NCBI GenBank assembly: GCA_018398815.1
Contig: CM031602.1
Span: forward strand, 102,124,216-102,188,215
Origin: Conus ventricosus
Taxonomy: Eukaryota > Mollusca > Gastropoda > Neogastropoda > Conidae
Direction: 5' to 3'
Length of the DNA stretch: 64,000 nucleotides
Both the position numbers and the translations under genes were made by a program. Under the pieces are notes generated by a model. That model had not been told where the DNA came from. It was given only the letters and a program-made list of their open reading frames with translations, and made no database searches. This document shows, one piece after another, positions 12,350-23,311 of this stretch; the first letter of the stretch is position 1, and each line of letters starts with the position of its first letter.

Positions 12350-14176
12350 TGACGTTCATTCATAAGCTCGGGTCATTTTCATTGAGAAAATGACGCAATC
12401 GATACATGACGTTTATTTGCTCTGCACTTGTTTTATATTTCTATATCCAAACGACGAAACTAATTGTTAGTTTTTGCTTTAGTGCAGTGCGCTCATGATT
12501 TCAAACGTTGTGTATACTTGTATTTGTATTAATAATAAAATAATTTACAATCTTAGAGTTTGGAAAACCATGGTATTGACCAATCATAATAATCCAAGTG
12601 TCAGTTGTTTCTCCATCCGCGCATGTGCAGTAAGTGTTGGCCGTTGCTTCTTACAAAACTGATCAACCAAGTTGACGAGAAATTGGCGACACGAAAGGTC
12701 TAACTTTTCGAAGAGGACAAACCTTCGAAGGAATCATCGAGGCAGACTGAAAGGGGACTGCAGGCATCGACGACACCACACCTTACGGGAAGGCGAAACG
12801 ATCATCGTTCCGTGGCGGGAAGACGATAGTGTAGCCATTGAAGACTGTGTTGAGGTAAATAGATCGAAATCATTTTTTCGTGTAGCGCAACAAAATTTAT
12901 TTCAATATAATCGTATTAAGGCACATTTACCGGTTCAATAATATTTTGTGCGTGCGATCATCTAAAATGCTCTAAATTAATATTTCAGATTTACCAGTCA
13001 ACACATATGATTGATTGTGGAGCTGTCATTTTCATTTGTTTGCTCTCATCATATCGTGTTGTCATTTATTAATCTATATTATACAAATTCTATTTCAGTT
13101 CACCGTTGCATGCAAACATATTTAGAAGATATGATATTTGTGTGAATGCAGATTATTATTTATAGAATCGTAAACGAGTTCAAGTTATGAACGGAACATT
13201 TTCTCAGATCTAAGTGATCTGTATAGTATGAAGATTAACGTGATTTGATTTAATCTGTTCAGGGATTAAATATAATCGTAATTTATCAAGCATTAAGCCT
13301 TGGCGAATAACACAGTCAAGGCAGATTGGAATATTCATGTACACTTTCCTTCTTTGTTAACGAGTTATATTGTAAAGCAATTTTTGAAGGAAATCAATTG
13401 TAAATGATAGAGCAAGCTAGTGCAATTGTAAAGTGTGTCTAGAGCGTGTAGTGGGTGGAATAGTGATGTGCCACTATAGAGCAAGATCTAAGACGATTGT
13501 TATCTTGCAGGTACTTTTCCTTTTACGTCCATCCTGTTCATCTCTCCGCATCTTTATCCTCATCTTCGTCACACATCTTTATCCTGCTACATTCTTCGTC
13601 GAGAGGAACGTGCTGGCGTGACAACCTTGCCGGGATCTGGAAGTGAACTGTGAACGTCAGCGGAACTCTGGAACGCTACACGATTCTGTGAAGCTGAGTG
13701 GCAATCACATAAACACATCCCTCCGCATTCAAGCACGCCACAACACACTCAGACATTTTGTATATTTTTTTTGTGCATAACTATATTCCATGTGTATTCT
13801 CCGGAAGATATTCTGGTAGCACGAACGGACAATCGATATTTGTGCTACTGCAAGAAGCGAAGTGGAGATGGACAGAGACTTTACTGTTTCCAAGTGAATG
13901 TGCTGATCAATTTCTTTTGTGTGTAATTCATTTCATAGGGGACAAACGGACATCAGCATTGAAAGCAACAAAACGACATATTCACTGCAGATCATCATCA
14001 TCGTTACTCATACTTTATTAAATTCAGTTGTTGTTATCAAGATCAAACCTCTTGTTCCATCTTCAGAAAGAAAGTGAAGGGAGTGGACGAAAGTTTGACT
14101 TTCCTACAATTGTCTATCGTTCTTGTCTGAGCATTCAACCATCATTTATGAATGGGGCTTTATTAAAAACGTCACA
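12348..14176 (+). repeat. 5' LTR of a Gmr1-like Ty3/Gypsy retrotransposon
   Basis: The proposed LTR begins TGTGACGTT (12348-12356), immediately after the CA run, and ends AACGTCACA (14168-14176). These are perfect 9-bp terminal inverted repeats with the canonical TG...CA ends. A primer-binding-site-like segment starts eight bases later. The length of 1829 bp is long for a Gypsy LTR. An AATAAA-containing stretch occurs near 12533. The 3' part recurs at about 17100-17372 only because the block is duplicated. A true 3' LTR is not in the window, so the boundaries rest on the end motifs and the following PBS. Confidence 0.65.
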
Positions 14177-14183
14177 TATTATT

Positions 14184-14202
14184 TGGGGGCTTGTCCCAGG
14201 GA
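14184..14202 (+). promoter_or_regulatory. Candidate primer-binding site after the LTR
   Basis: The sequence TGGGGGCTTGTCCCAGGGA follows the LTR end. It resembles the tRNA-Pro-type binding site of many retroelements, apart from a C/T change and an extra CA. The position just 3' of an LTR is what reverse transcription priming requires. The tRNA assignment is inference. Confidence 0.5.
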
Positions 14203-14308
14203 TCTTTCGATCTGAAAGTACCTGGAGGTTCAGTGACGCAGGCAAGAATTGTAGACCACAACCTTCACCTTTTTTCTAGTGGGAGGTTGGACGGTACTAC
14301 ACATCATT

Positions 14309-15898
14309 ATTGAAGGGCCAGGAACGTTTTTGAGTCAATTTTTGAAAGGAGAAATAACCTATTTTCTCTTACTCTTTTCTCCAATTCGTTGCCGTAACTG
14401 AATGGATAAGAGCTCAGACAACATTGCAGTTTCCTTTTGGCACGTGTTTGGGGATTTGGCGATTTGCAATGGGCGGCCCAAGGAAGACAATTTCCACACG
14501 AAATTGTCGAATTTTCAGCAGGGTCTCTCTGACGACGCAGGCAAGGTAGCGACAAAATTCGCTTTGCACGTGCAAGGCAAGCCCTTTTTGAACACTACTC
14601 CAGCCAAAGTTGCCCGCAGACGAGGATAAAAAGGACCCGTTCTTGGTTCGTTTTAACCATGCTTGCAAGACGACGGATGACGGACGAGCAGCGGGGGAGA
14701 GCCCTCGCTCTGCTTGATGAAGGCCTAGCGCAGCGGGAAGTTGCTAGACGACTTGAAGTGTCGCATTCCACAATCCAGAGACTGCTGGAGCGCTTCAATG
14801 AGACTGGAGCAGTCCAGGAAAGGCGTCACACGGGTCGACCCAGAGTAAACGACAAGACAGCAAGACCGCTACCTTGTCCTCTCCGTCCTGAGGGAAAGGG
14901 CATTCACTGCGGTGACCTTGAGGGGTCAGCTGAGGGACGCAACAGGTGCTAACATCAGCTGCAGCACGGTGAGAAGACGGCTACATGAGGCAAACTTGAG
15001 GTCACGGAGACCGGCCGTCCGACCCGTGCTGTCACCAGTCAACAGAGTGCGCCGCATGACCTGGGCCAGGGAGCACGTGACCTGGACAAGGCAACAGTGG
15101 GCCCGAGTCTTGTTTTCGGATGAGTCCAGGTTCACCCTGACCTTTAACGATGGCCGGGCTCGGGTGTGGCGACGTCAAGGGGAGAGGTTTGCTGACGCCA
15201 CTGTCCAAGAGCATAACCGGTACGGCGGCGGGTCGGTGATGGTGTGGGGTGGCATGAGCCTTGTTGCCCGGACCCCCCTGCTCCCCATTGACGGCATCCT
15301 GAACAGGGTCCGGTACCGGGACGAGGTTCTGGTGGCCGTGGCACTGCCTGCGCTTGTGGACCTTGGTCAAGGCGCCATCTTCCAGGACGACAATGCACCT
15401 GCGCATCGAGCACGCCTCATGACCGACTTCCTGGAGCAGCATGAAGTCGTCCGTATGGCCTGGCCAGCGTGCTCACCTGACCTGAACCCAATTGAACACC
15501 TCTGGGATGTGCTCGGGAGGCGCATCAGGGACAACCACCCCCACCGGGCACCCTGGCCAGGCTGGTCGACATCCTGCAGATCGAGTGGGCGGCCATCCTC
15601 AGGACACACTCCGTACCCTTGTGGGGTCGATGCATCGGCGCTGTGAAGCATGCATCCAGGCTCGGGGCAGACACACGCGATATTGAAAACAGATTGGCCA
15701 AATCTGACACTTTCTGGTTTTTGAAAAGGGGGGGATGTTCCTTTAAATGCATGTGCTGTTCAATAATGGGTCATTGTGCTAATTTCTTTTTCCAAAACAG
15801 GTGTGGAAATGATGAAATAAAACATAGAATCAATTCTAAACATTGTCAATTATTTCAACTTAAAATTAGAGAGGAAGGAAGAAGTGGCCCTTAAATTA
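14309..15898 (+). mobile_element. Tc1-type DNA transposon, copy 1
   Basis: Inserted in the untranslated leader of the Gypsy element. Possible terminal inverted repeats carry the core AAGGGCCA (left) and TGGCCCTT (right), each a few bases from a TA dinucleotide, as expected for the Tc1 TA target duplication. The length of about 1.59 kb fits the family. It is nearly identical to the copy at 17506-19097 and lies in the same flanking sequence, so the two copies belong to a segmental duplication and not to two insertions. Confidence 0.7.
14659..15686 (+). pseudogene. Tc1 transposase, frame-shifted copy
   Basis: Same protein as the intact copy at 17856-18884, but broken by single-base differences: an extra A near 14845 and missing C residues in the PPP and PQD regions near 15539 and 15599. 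The catalytic motifs FSDESRF, QDDNAPAH and SPDLNPIEHLWD are still legible across frames. All the breaks are one-base indels relative to the other copy, so assembly error is as likely as real decay. Confidence 0.85.
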
Positions 15899-16679
15899 TG
15901 ATGTGCAGTTTTATGTGTTGACCATCTAAACATATAATTAGAAAATTTTGAATTTCACATTTTGTTCATGAATCATTTGTATTTATTTCGTTAGTCGCGA
16001 CGCTATTTGTTTATTATTTCCCTTATTTTAGAAAAGGCCTCAACACAGTACAGAGAAAGTAACGACCTTGGCCAATTCACGTCATATTACCAGGACATGT
16101 CTTAACTTCTTATTAGATCTATTTCACTAGATCTATTGTGAAGAAAAAGATTTTATTCAAGTTGCCAGGTTAGTGCAATCTTGACGTTACTGCATTGGAG
16201 TGGTGCAGTGGTATTGTATTTTGTGTCGATTGGGACACAAGGATTAGAGTAAAGTATTGATACTCTAAAGCGCATTTCAATGAAAGCTATTAACTTGGGT
16301 GCGAGGTGGCACCACAGGCTATTTTGCGGGCGCCGTATTGCTTTGGTGAATCGTACGTACGATATCGGAGATATATTTTTCAGCGCGTCCGTTCGTCAGT
16401 TAGTATGTTCGTTGGGTAGCTGAGTGTACAAACCTTGGTTTGGTTTGTTGACGTGTTTTGAATACACGTGTTCGGGGTTTCGAGTGTAGTTATCCCATTT
16501 TTACTGCACAGGGTTGTGTAGTGTGTTTCCCAGTCGTGGTGGGAAGTTGTTTCTTTACACTCTGTGTTCTGAAACGTGTGTCAATATCATTTGGCATTAA
16601 TGCGTGATGGTGTTCAGTTTCCGCGTTATTTGTATTTATCAAATTTGTTAAGACAACAGGACTTGCAGTGGTAGGGGAC
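15899..16679 (+). other. Gypsy leader between the Tc1 insertion and gag
   Basis: Noncoding sequence continuing the retrotransposon's 5' untranslated region. It contains an 18-bp region around GAATCGTACGTACGATATCG (near 16349) with a palindromic CGTACGTACG core. No gene is seen. Confidence 0.5.
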
Positions 16680-17095
16680 ATGCCAACAAGAAAGTCCCGA
16701 CGTCAGGCATCTGCCACTGACGAAAGTCAGTCTCAGCAGATTCAAACTAGTGCGCAATTCCAACAATGGAAAGCCGAGGCACTAGAGCTAGGCCTAAAAG
16801 GAGCAGAACTCGCTCTTTACATCAAGGAAAAGGAAGAACGTGAAATGGAATGAGAACGAGAGAAGGAACGTGAGGAACGAGAACGAGAGCAACAAGAAAG
16901 AAAGGACGAAAGAGATCGAGAAGAAAGAGAGGCCGAGAGACAATTACAGCTAGAGTTAGCAAGAATAAAAGCAGGAAGCAGTGATGATGCTCAACCAAGT
17001 GCTAGCGCCCAAGCATTCTAAGACTGTAGTGTCGGCTAAGGTCAAGTTACCTTACTTAGAAGACAAGGACGACCTTGAGTCAATGACTCAATTTG
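16680..17095 (+). pseudogene. Gypsy gag N-terminal part (duplicate copy)
   Basis: Starts at the ATG at 16680 (MPTRKSRRQASATDES) and matches 19879 onward. A TGA stops the frame after EREEREME-like residues, and a charged E/R/Q-rich coiled-coil stretch follows. The copy breaks off in the sequence VKLPYLEDKDDLES, where it runs into LTR-derived sequence at the duplication junction. Confidence 0.75.
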
Positions 17096-17372
17096 ACAGG
17101 GGATTATTTTCCATAATGTTGATCATTCTTTTTGTTAATTCATTCAAGGGACAAACGACTCGATTGAACAACAAAACGACTATTCACTGCGTCATCATCA
17201 TCGTTACTCAACTTTATTAAATTCGTTGTTGTTATCAAGATCAAACCTCTTGTTCCATCTTCAGAAAGAAAGTGAAGGGAGTGACGAAAGTTTGACTTTC
17301 CTACAATTGTCTATCGTTCTTGTCTGAGCATTCAACCATCATTTATGAATGGGGCTTTATTAAAAAACGTCA
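17096..17372 (+). repeat. LTR 3' fragment at the duplication junction
   Basis: Corresponds to about 13890-14176 of the LTR, with several small deletions near its left edge. The LTR fragment is fused directly to a gag fragment, which is not a retrotransposon structure. This marks the start of the second copy of the 3.2-kb block. Confidence 0.7.
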
Positions 17373-17505
17373 CATATTATTTGGGGGCTTGTCCCAGGGA
17401 TCTTTCGATCTGAAAGTACCTGGAGGTTCAGTGACGCAGGCAAGAATTGTAGACCACAACCTTCACCTTTTTTCTAGTGGGAGGTTGGACGGTACTACAC
17501 ATCAT

Positions 17506-19097
17506 TATTGAAGGGCCAGGAACGTTTTTGAGTCAATTTTGAAAGGAGAAATAACCTATTTTCTCTTACTCTTTTCTCCAATTCGTTGCCGTAACTGAAT
17601 GGATAAGAGCTCAGACAACATTGCAGTTTCCTTTTGGCACGTGTTTGGGGATTTGGCGATTTGCAATGGGCGGCCCAAGGAAGACAATTTCCACACGAAA
17701 TTGTCGAATTTTCAGCAGGGTCTCTCTGACGACGCAGGCAAGGTAGCGACAAAATTCGCTTTGCACGTGCAAGGCAAGCCCTTTTTGAACACTACTCCAG
17801 CCAAAGTTGCCCGCAGACGAGGATAAAAAGGACCCGTTCTTGGTTCGTTTTAACCATGCTTGCAAGACGACGGATGACGGACGAGCAGCGGGGGAGAGCC
17901 CTCGCTCTGCTTGATGAAGGCCTAGCGCAGCGGGAAGTTGCTAGACGACTTGAAGTGTCGCATTCCACAATCCAGAGACTGCTGGAGCGCTTCAATGAGA
18001 CTGGAGCAGTCCAGGAAAGGCGTCACACGGGTCGACCCAGAGTAACGACAAGACAGCAAGACCGCTACCTTGTCCTCTCCGTCCTGAGGGAAAGGGCATT
18101 CACTGCGGTGACCTTGAGGGGTCAGCTGAGGGACGCAACAGGTGCTAACATCAGCTGCAGCACGGTGAGAAGACGGCTACATGAGGCAAACTTGAGGTCA
18201 CGGAGACCGGCCGTCCGACCCGTGCTGTCACCAGTCAACAGAGTGCGCCGCATGACCTGGGCCAGGGAGCACGTGACCTGGACAAGGCAACAGTGGGCCC
18301 GAGTCTTGTTTTCGGATGAGTCCAGGTTCACCCTGACCTTTAACGATGGCCGGGCTCGGGTGTGGCGACGTCAAGGGGAGAGGTTTGCTGACGCCACTGT
18401 CCAAGAGCATAACCGGTACGGCGGCGGGTCGGTGATGGTGTGGGGTGGCATGAGCCTTGTTGCCCGGACCCCCCTGCTCCCCATTGACGGCATCCTGAAC
18501 AGGGTCCGGTACCGGGACGAGGTTCTGGTGGCCGTGGCACTGCCTGCGCTTGTGGACCTTGGTCAAGGCGCCATCTTCCAGGACGACAATGCACCTGCGC
18601 ATCGAGCACGCCTCATGACCGACTTCCTGGAGCAGCATGAAGTCGTCCGTATGGCCTGGCCAGCGTGCTCACCTGACCTGAACCCAATTGAACACCTCTG
18701 GGATGTGCTCGGGAGGCGCATCAGGGACAACCACCCCCCACCGGGCACCCTGGCCAGGCTGGTCGACATCCTGCAGATCGAGTGGGCGGCCATCCCTCAG
18801 GACACACTCCGTACCCTTGTGGGGTCGATGCATCGGCGCTGTGAAGCATGCATCCAGGCTCGGGGCAGACACACGCGATATTGAAAACAGATTGGCCAAA
18901 TCTGACACTTTCTGGTTTTTGAAAAGGGGGGGATGTTCCTTTAAATGCATGTGCTGTTCAATAATGGGTCATTGTGCTAATTTCTTTTTCCAAAACAGGT
19001 GTGGAAATGATGAAATAAAACATAGAATCAATTCTAAACATTGTCAATTATTTCAACTTAAAATTAGAGAGGAAGGAAGAAGTGGCCCTTAAATTAT
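17506..19097 (+). mobile_element. Tc1-type DNA transposon, copy 2 (intact transposase)
   Basis: Candidate inverted-repeat cores are AAGGGCCA at 17511-17518 and TGGCCCTT at 19083-19090, with TA at about 17506 and 19096. A TATA-like GGATAAAAAG lies about 30 bp before the transposase ATG. The unit of about 1.6 kb with one ORF is the normal Tc1 layout. Confidence 0.75.
17856..18884 (+). CDS. Tc1/mariner transposase (DD34E), intact
   Basis: A 342-residue protein, the usual length for Tc1 transposases, which cut and paste the element at TA sites in the nucleus. Residues 1-65 form a helix-turn-helix (EVARRLEVSHSTIQRLLERF) followed by an AT-hook-like GRPRV and a second HTH region to about residue 115, together binding the inverted repeats. 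The catalytic core shows the first Asp in FSDESRF (about residue 155), the second in QDDNAPAH and the Glu in SPDLNPIEHLWD. I count 34 residues between the second Asp and the Glu, giving DD34E. GGGSVMVWGG is also typical of the family. The start is the first ATG, after CC at -1/-2. With no stops or shifts, the copy could encode an active enzyme if the sequence is right. Confidence 0.95.
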   Translation: MLARRRMTDEQRGRALALLDEGLAQREVARRLEVSHSTIQRLLERFNETGAVQERRHTGRPRVTTRQQDRYLVLSVLRERAFTAVTLRGQLRDATGANISCSTVRRRLHEANLRSRRPAVRPVLSPVNRVRRMTWAREHVTWTRQQWARVLFSDESRFTLTFNDGRARVWRRQGERFADATVQEHNRYGGGSVMVWGGMSLVARTPLLPIDGILNRVRYRDEVLVAVALPALVDLGQGAIFQDDNAPAHRARLMTDFLEQHEVVRMAWPACSPDLNPIEHLWDVLGRRIRDNHPPPGTLARLVDILQIEWAAIPQDTLRTLVGSMHRRCEACIQARGRHTRY

Positions 19098-19878
19098 GAT
19101 GTGCAGTTTTATGTGTTGACCATCTAAACATATAATTAGAAAATTTTGAATTTCACATTTTGTTCATGAATCATTTGTATTTATTTCGTTAGTCGCGACG
19201 CTATTTGTTTATTATTTCCCTTATTTTAGAAAAGGCCTCAACACAGTACAGAGAAAGTAACGACCTTGGCCAATTCACGTCATATTACCAGGACATGTCT
19301 TAACTTCTTATTAGATCTATTTCACTAGATCTATTGTGAAGAAAAAGATTTTATTCAAGTTGCCAGGTTAGTGCAATCTTGACGTTACTGCATTGGAGTG
19401 GTGCAGTGGTATTGTATTTTGTGTCGATTGGGACACAAGGATTAGAGTAAAGTATTGATACTCTAAAGCGGCATTTCAATGAAAGCTATTAACTTGGGTG
19501 CGAGGTGGCACCACAGGCTATTTTGCGGGCGCCGTATTGCTTTGGTGAATCGTACGTACGATATCGGAGATATATTTTTCAGCGCGTCCGTTCGTCAGTT
19601 AGTATGTTCGTTGGGTAGCTGAGTGTACAAACCTTGGTTTGGTTTGTTGACGTGTTTTGAATACACGTGTTCGGGGTTTCGAGTGTAGTTATCCCCATTT
19701 TTACTGCACAGGGTTGTGTAGTGTGTTTCCCAGTCGTGGTGGAAGTTGTTTCTTTACACTCTGTGTTCTGAAACGTGTGTCAATATCATTTGGCATTAAT
19801 GCGTGATGGTGTTCAGTTTCCGCGTTATTTGTATTTATCAAATTTGTTAAGACAACAGGACTTGCAGTGGTAGGGGAC
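19098..19878 (+). other. Gypsy leader, second copy
   Basis: Noncoding leader matching 15899-16679 with a few one-base differences. No gene seen. Confidence 0.5.
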
Positions 19879-20965
19879 ATGCCAACAAGAAAGTCCCGAC
19901 GTCAGGCATCTGCCACTGACGAAAGTCAGTCTCAGCAGATTCAAACTAGTGCGCAATTCCAACAATGGAAAGCCGAGGCACTAGAGCTAGGCCTAAAAGG
20001 AGCAGAACTCGCTCTTTACATCAAGGAAAAGGAAGAACGTGAAATGGAATGAGAACGAGAGAAGGAACGTGAGGAACGAGAACGAGAGCAACAAGAAAGA
20101 AAGGACGAAAGAGATCGAGAAGAAGAGAGGCCGAGAGACAATTACAGCTAGAGTTAGCAAGAATAAAAGCAGGAAGCAGTGATGATGCTCAACCAAGTGC
20201 TAGCGCCCAACGCATTCTACAGACTGTAGTGTCGGCTAAGGTCAAGTTACCTTACTTAGAAGACAAGGACGACCTTGAGTCATATTTGACTCAATTTGAA
20301 AAGGTGGCAGTCATCAACGGATGGAACGAGGAGGAATGGGGTGCCAGGTTAGCTCCATTACTCAAGGGCAGAGCTAGGGAAGCGTATGTGAAACTACCCG
20401 CGGCAGAGTCGGCGGACTATAACCTCATCAAACAGGCACTTTTGCATAAGTATCAACTGAGTGCTGGTCATTACAGACAGAAATTTCGTACAGCACACAA
20501 AGAGAGCACTGACACGTCATTGTCATTATGGGATCGTTTGTCTATGTGGCTAGAGAGTGGTTGAATTTGTCCAACAGGACAGAAAAGATTTGAAAGAAAT
20601 GTTAATCCTGGAGAAATTTTTGGAAGCATTGCCTTTTGATCAGGCAAGATTTGTCAGAGAGAGAGATCCACAGACTGGAAAGGAAGCTGTTGCAGCAGCA
20701 GATCTGTTTGAACAGACGAGACTTGTGGAGAGGAGTTACCATGATAGCAAACCTGATCATCGTAGGTATGGTCATGGAAATGACAACAGAGGTCCACACA
20801 AGGAAGCTCGGAAAGAGGACAAGCCGAGGGGATCTGTACCTGACAAGGGAGCAACGACAGGAGAAATTATCGCTTTCAGATAAAGTGTTACCAATGTGGA
20901 GGACGACATCACCAGAGGGATTGCACGCAAAAGAGAAATGACACAGCGATGTGTACTACGACAAC
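19879..20965 (+). pseudogene. Gypsy gag (capsid and nucleocapsid), frame-broken
   Basis: Structural polyprotein of the retrotransposon that would form the cytoplasmic particle. It starts at ATG 19879. A TGA (20050-20052) interrupts a highly charged E/R coiled coil. The capsid part (VKLPYLEDKDDLESYLTQFE, then NGWNEEEWGARLAPLLKGRA, from about 20240) resembles the SCAN-like capsid found in many invertebrate Gypsy elements. A shift near 20560 is followed by a region ending in the nucleocapsid knuckle C-x2-C-x3-H-x4-C (20886-20924), one residue shorter than the usual CX2CX4HX4C. The TGA is present in both duplicated copies, so it is probably real or was inherited before duplication. Confidence 0.85.
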
Positions 20966-21039
20966 AGCTGCACAATGTCAACTGAAGGATGATCAACAGT
21001 TGTGTGATAATTGAAAGGGGATCGAATTCAATCCTTATT

Positions 21040-21315
21040 GCACGGTAGAAGTAGAAGGAAAAAACGGTGGATGCTGTGAGAGATACAGGCTCTACCATGA
21101 CGATCGTGAGGAAGGACTTAGTTCCAGAGCATTGTTATACAGGTCTGAAAAAGGAGGTATCACTGGCATCGTCATCAGTCAAACAAAATCTTCCTGTGGC
21201 GAATGTACACATGGAGACTCCCTACTTCTCGGACAAAACTGAAGTACTCGTTATGGAGAAACCCGTTTGCCCGGTATTGATTGGAAATACACGCAAGCAA
21301 GAAACAAGGGGATAG
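21040..21315 (+). pseudogene. Gypsy aspartic protease
   Basis: Retropepsin that would process the polyprotein. The active-site D-T-G lies at 21082-21090 in the context VRDTGSTMTIV, followed by NLPVANVHMETPYF and ending in a CPVLIGN-like segment, the expected order for a Ty3 protease. The segment is short (about 90 residues), normal for the family. The frame is shifted against gag and continues into integrase after another shift near 21270. Confidence 0.8.
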
Positions 21316-21329
21316 TTAATGTACCTGTC

Positions 21330-22413
21330 TATCCCATCCAAGCAGCAGCAGTTACCGGCAAACAGATGAAACCGCTCAAGATTAAAGAAGCGACATGCAG
21401 CATTGTATCTCCTGCAGAGTTGAAAGAAGAACAGACAAAAGACCCATCACTCAAGAAGTTGATTGAGTTGGCCCGCAAACCAGAGAACGCACGTACCAGC
21501 AAAACAGGTGTTGAAACGTCATTTATGATCAAGAAGGGAATACTGTATAGGAAGGTGCGTACACCAACGACGCAACATACCCAAGTTGTGGTACCCAGGA
21601 AACTTAGATCTAATGTACTACTAGTAGCTCATGACATACCTATGTCTGGACACCTTGGTGTGAGACGTACGAAAGAGCGTCTACTACCACGATTTCTTTT
21701 GGCCAGGAGTGGAAGGTGACATTCAAAAGATATTGTGCGTCATGCGATACGTGTCAGAGATGTATTGGCAGAAATAGTATCAGGAAAGCACCAGTTCAGA
21801 GGATGCCACTGATAGAGATACCATTCCATCGTGTTGCAGTGGATATCATTGGACCCATCAACCCCATGTCATCATCAGGGAAGAGATACATTCTCACCGT
21901 AATCGATTATGCTATGCGCTACGCAGAAGCAACAGCACTCCGTAACATCAACACAGAAGCAGTGGCTGAAGCTTTGTGGGAAATCTGGACGCCAGTGGGA
22001 ATACAAACGCAAATTCTCACGGACAGAGGTAGTCAATTTCATTCTGGGACAATGCAAGAGTTCAACAGACTCTTGAACATCAAAGGCATCACCACAACGC
22101 CATACCACGCTCAGACCAACGGACTCGTGGAAAGATTCAACGGCACGTTGAAGGTCATGTTGAAGAAACTTTGTTTGGATCAACCCAAAGAATGGGACAG
22201 ATTTCTTCCAGCAGTATTGTTCGCTTACAGGGAAGCACCACAAGAATCACTCAAGTTCTCACCATTTGAACTACTCTATGGAGACATGTGCGTGGACCAA
22301 TGCAAGTCTTAAAACAGATATGGACAGACGAGGAGCTAGAAACAGACGTCAGAACAACAGCGGAATATGTCATTGATCTGAAGGAGAGGATCGAAGAAAC
22401 ATGCAAGATAGCT
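21330..22413 (+). CDS. Gypsy integrase: zinc-binding and catalytic domains, split by a LINE
   Basis: Inserts the retrotransposon cDNA into host DNA. The HHCC zinc-binding domain reads HDIPMSGHLG, then CDTC (about 21635-21750). The catalytic core has its first Asp in VAVDIIGPI (about 21840), the second in LTDRGSQFHS (about 22020) and the Glu in GLVERFNGTLK (about 22128). I count 35 residues between the last two, the D,D35E spacing. One shift near 21715 and one near 22290 break the frame. Translation runs into ETCKIA and stops at the LINE insertion. The C-terminal GPY/F part resumes at 25242. Protease lies directly upstream, with no RT between. Confidence 0.9.
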
Positions 22414-22444
22414 AATAATAATAATAATAATAATAATAACGTAC

Positions 22445-22631
22445 ATTTATAGAGCGCCCTTTCTCACTAGAGCTCACAGCGCTTTACAATGTTTAACTAT
22501 AAACATGTCAAAAACAAACATCACTATACAAAACCATAAACCCAGTCACCTCATCAATTATGACAATGAAACACAGCAAGGAAAGGGGGGGGGGGGGGGG
22601 GCTAGCCAACCAACATTGACACCACACACAC

Positions 22632-22669
<38 letters not shown>

Positions 22670-22690
22670 ACGCACGCGCGCGCGCGCACG
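22445..22690. repeat. Poly-G and (CA)n inside the LINE 3' region
   Basis: A G run at about 22586-22602 and a (CA)n/(GC) tract at about 22620-22690 occur within the LINE's 3' untranslated region. Confidence 0.8.
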
Positions 22691-22789
22691 TGCGCACACT
22701 GTCAGTTTTCAAGTGTAACACTTACAACACGTAACGCCATGACACACCCAATAACAGGACAAAAATGTTTTCTATAGAAAAAAATCCTT

Positions 22790-23310
22790 GAACAGATGGG
22801 TTTTTGAGAGCAGAGCGGAAAGCAGAGTCAGTTTTGGCAGAGCGGATCGAAAGTGGGAGAGAGTTCCAAACGGAAGGGGCTGCAAAAATGAAGGACGTTC
22901 ACCATAGGTTTTTGTTGAAACGCGTGGCTTCCAGAGTGTGAGAGTGTCAGATGATGAGTGGGGTGATTCTTGCCAGTGTGTATATGCGAACCAGGTGAGA
23001 AGATAGACAGGGCCAGATCCATTGACGGCGCGAAAACACATGCATGCAATTTTGTATCTGATGCGTGCTGCTATGGGAGCCAGTGCAGAGTGTAAAGATT
23101 CGGGGTGATATGGTCTCTACGTGGAACCCTCAAGACCAGGCGTGCTGCAGTATTTTGTAATCTCTGAATTCGTTGTATAAGATCTTGTGGGCAATTTACA
23201 AGGAGACAATTGCAATAATCCAGACGGGAGAGCACAAATGCTGAAACGAGAGTTTTTGTTGCCTCAATTGAGAGGAAATGGCGAATTGAGCTGATACGAC
23301 GGATCACCAC
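22790..23310 (-). pseudogene. L2-like LINE: C-terminal reverse transcriptase remnant
   Basis: Reads RRISSIRHFLSIEATKTL, then SRLDYCNCLL, NTAARLVLRVPRRDHITP and LHWLP, the thumb/C-terminal signature of L2 and CR1 group RTs. It ends in a KTHLFKDFF-like terminus near 22790. The catalytic xADD segment that should precede it is absent in both copies. The join to the endonuclease ORF is at about 23310. Confidence 0.85.
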
Positions 23311-23311
23311 T

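Larger units (their letters stand above)
13880..20290 (+). repeat. Tandem duplication, about 3.2-kb units
   Basis: Unit 1 is about 13880-17095 and unit 2 about 17096-20290, offset close to 3197 bp. Both hold the LTR end, PBS, Tc1 element, leader and gag start in the same order and differ mainly by one-base indels. Confidence 0.9.

Noticed and set aside
12005..12365. Threonine/histidine or cysteine/valine repeat ORFs
   Set aside because: They are readings of the (CA)n run in different frames and strands.
12672..12941. 89-codon arginine-rich ORF
   Set aside because: It lies within the proposed LTR, has no recognisable domain and is not repeated as coding sequence elsewhere in the window.
15032..15651. 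Several antisense ORFs over the Tc1 transposase
   Set aside because: They are shadows of the GC-rich sense gene and recur unchanged opposite the second copy.
14309..19097. Two independent Tc1 insertions
   Set aside because: Flanking Gypsy leader and LTR sequence is duplicated with them at a constant 3197-bp offset, so this is one insertion in a duplicated or mis-assembled block.
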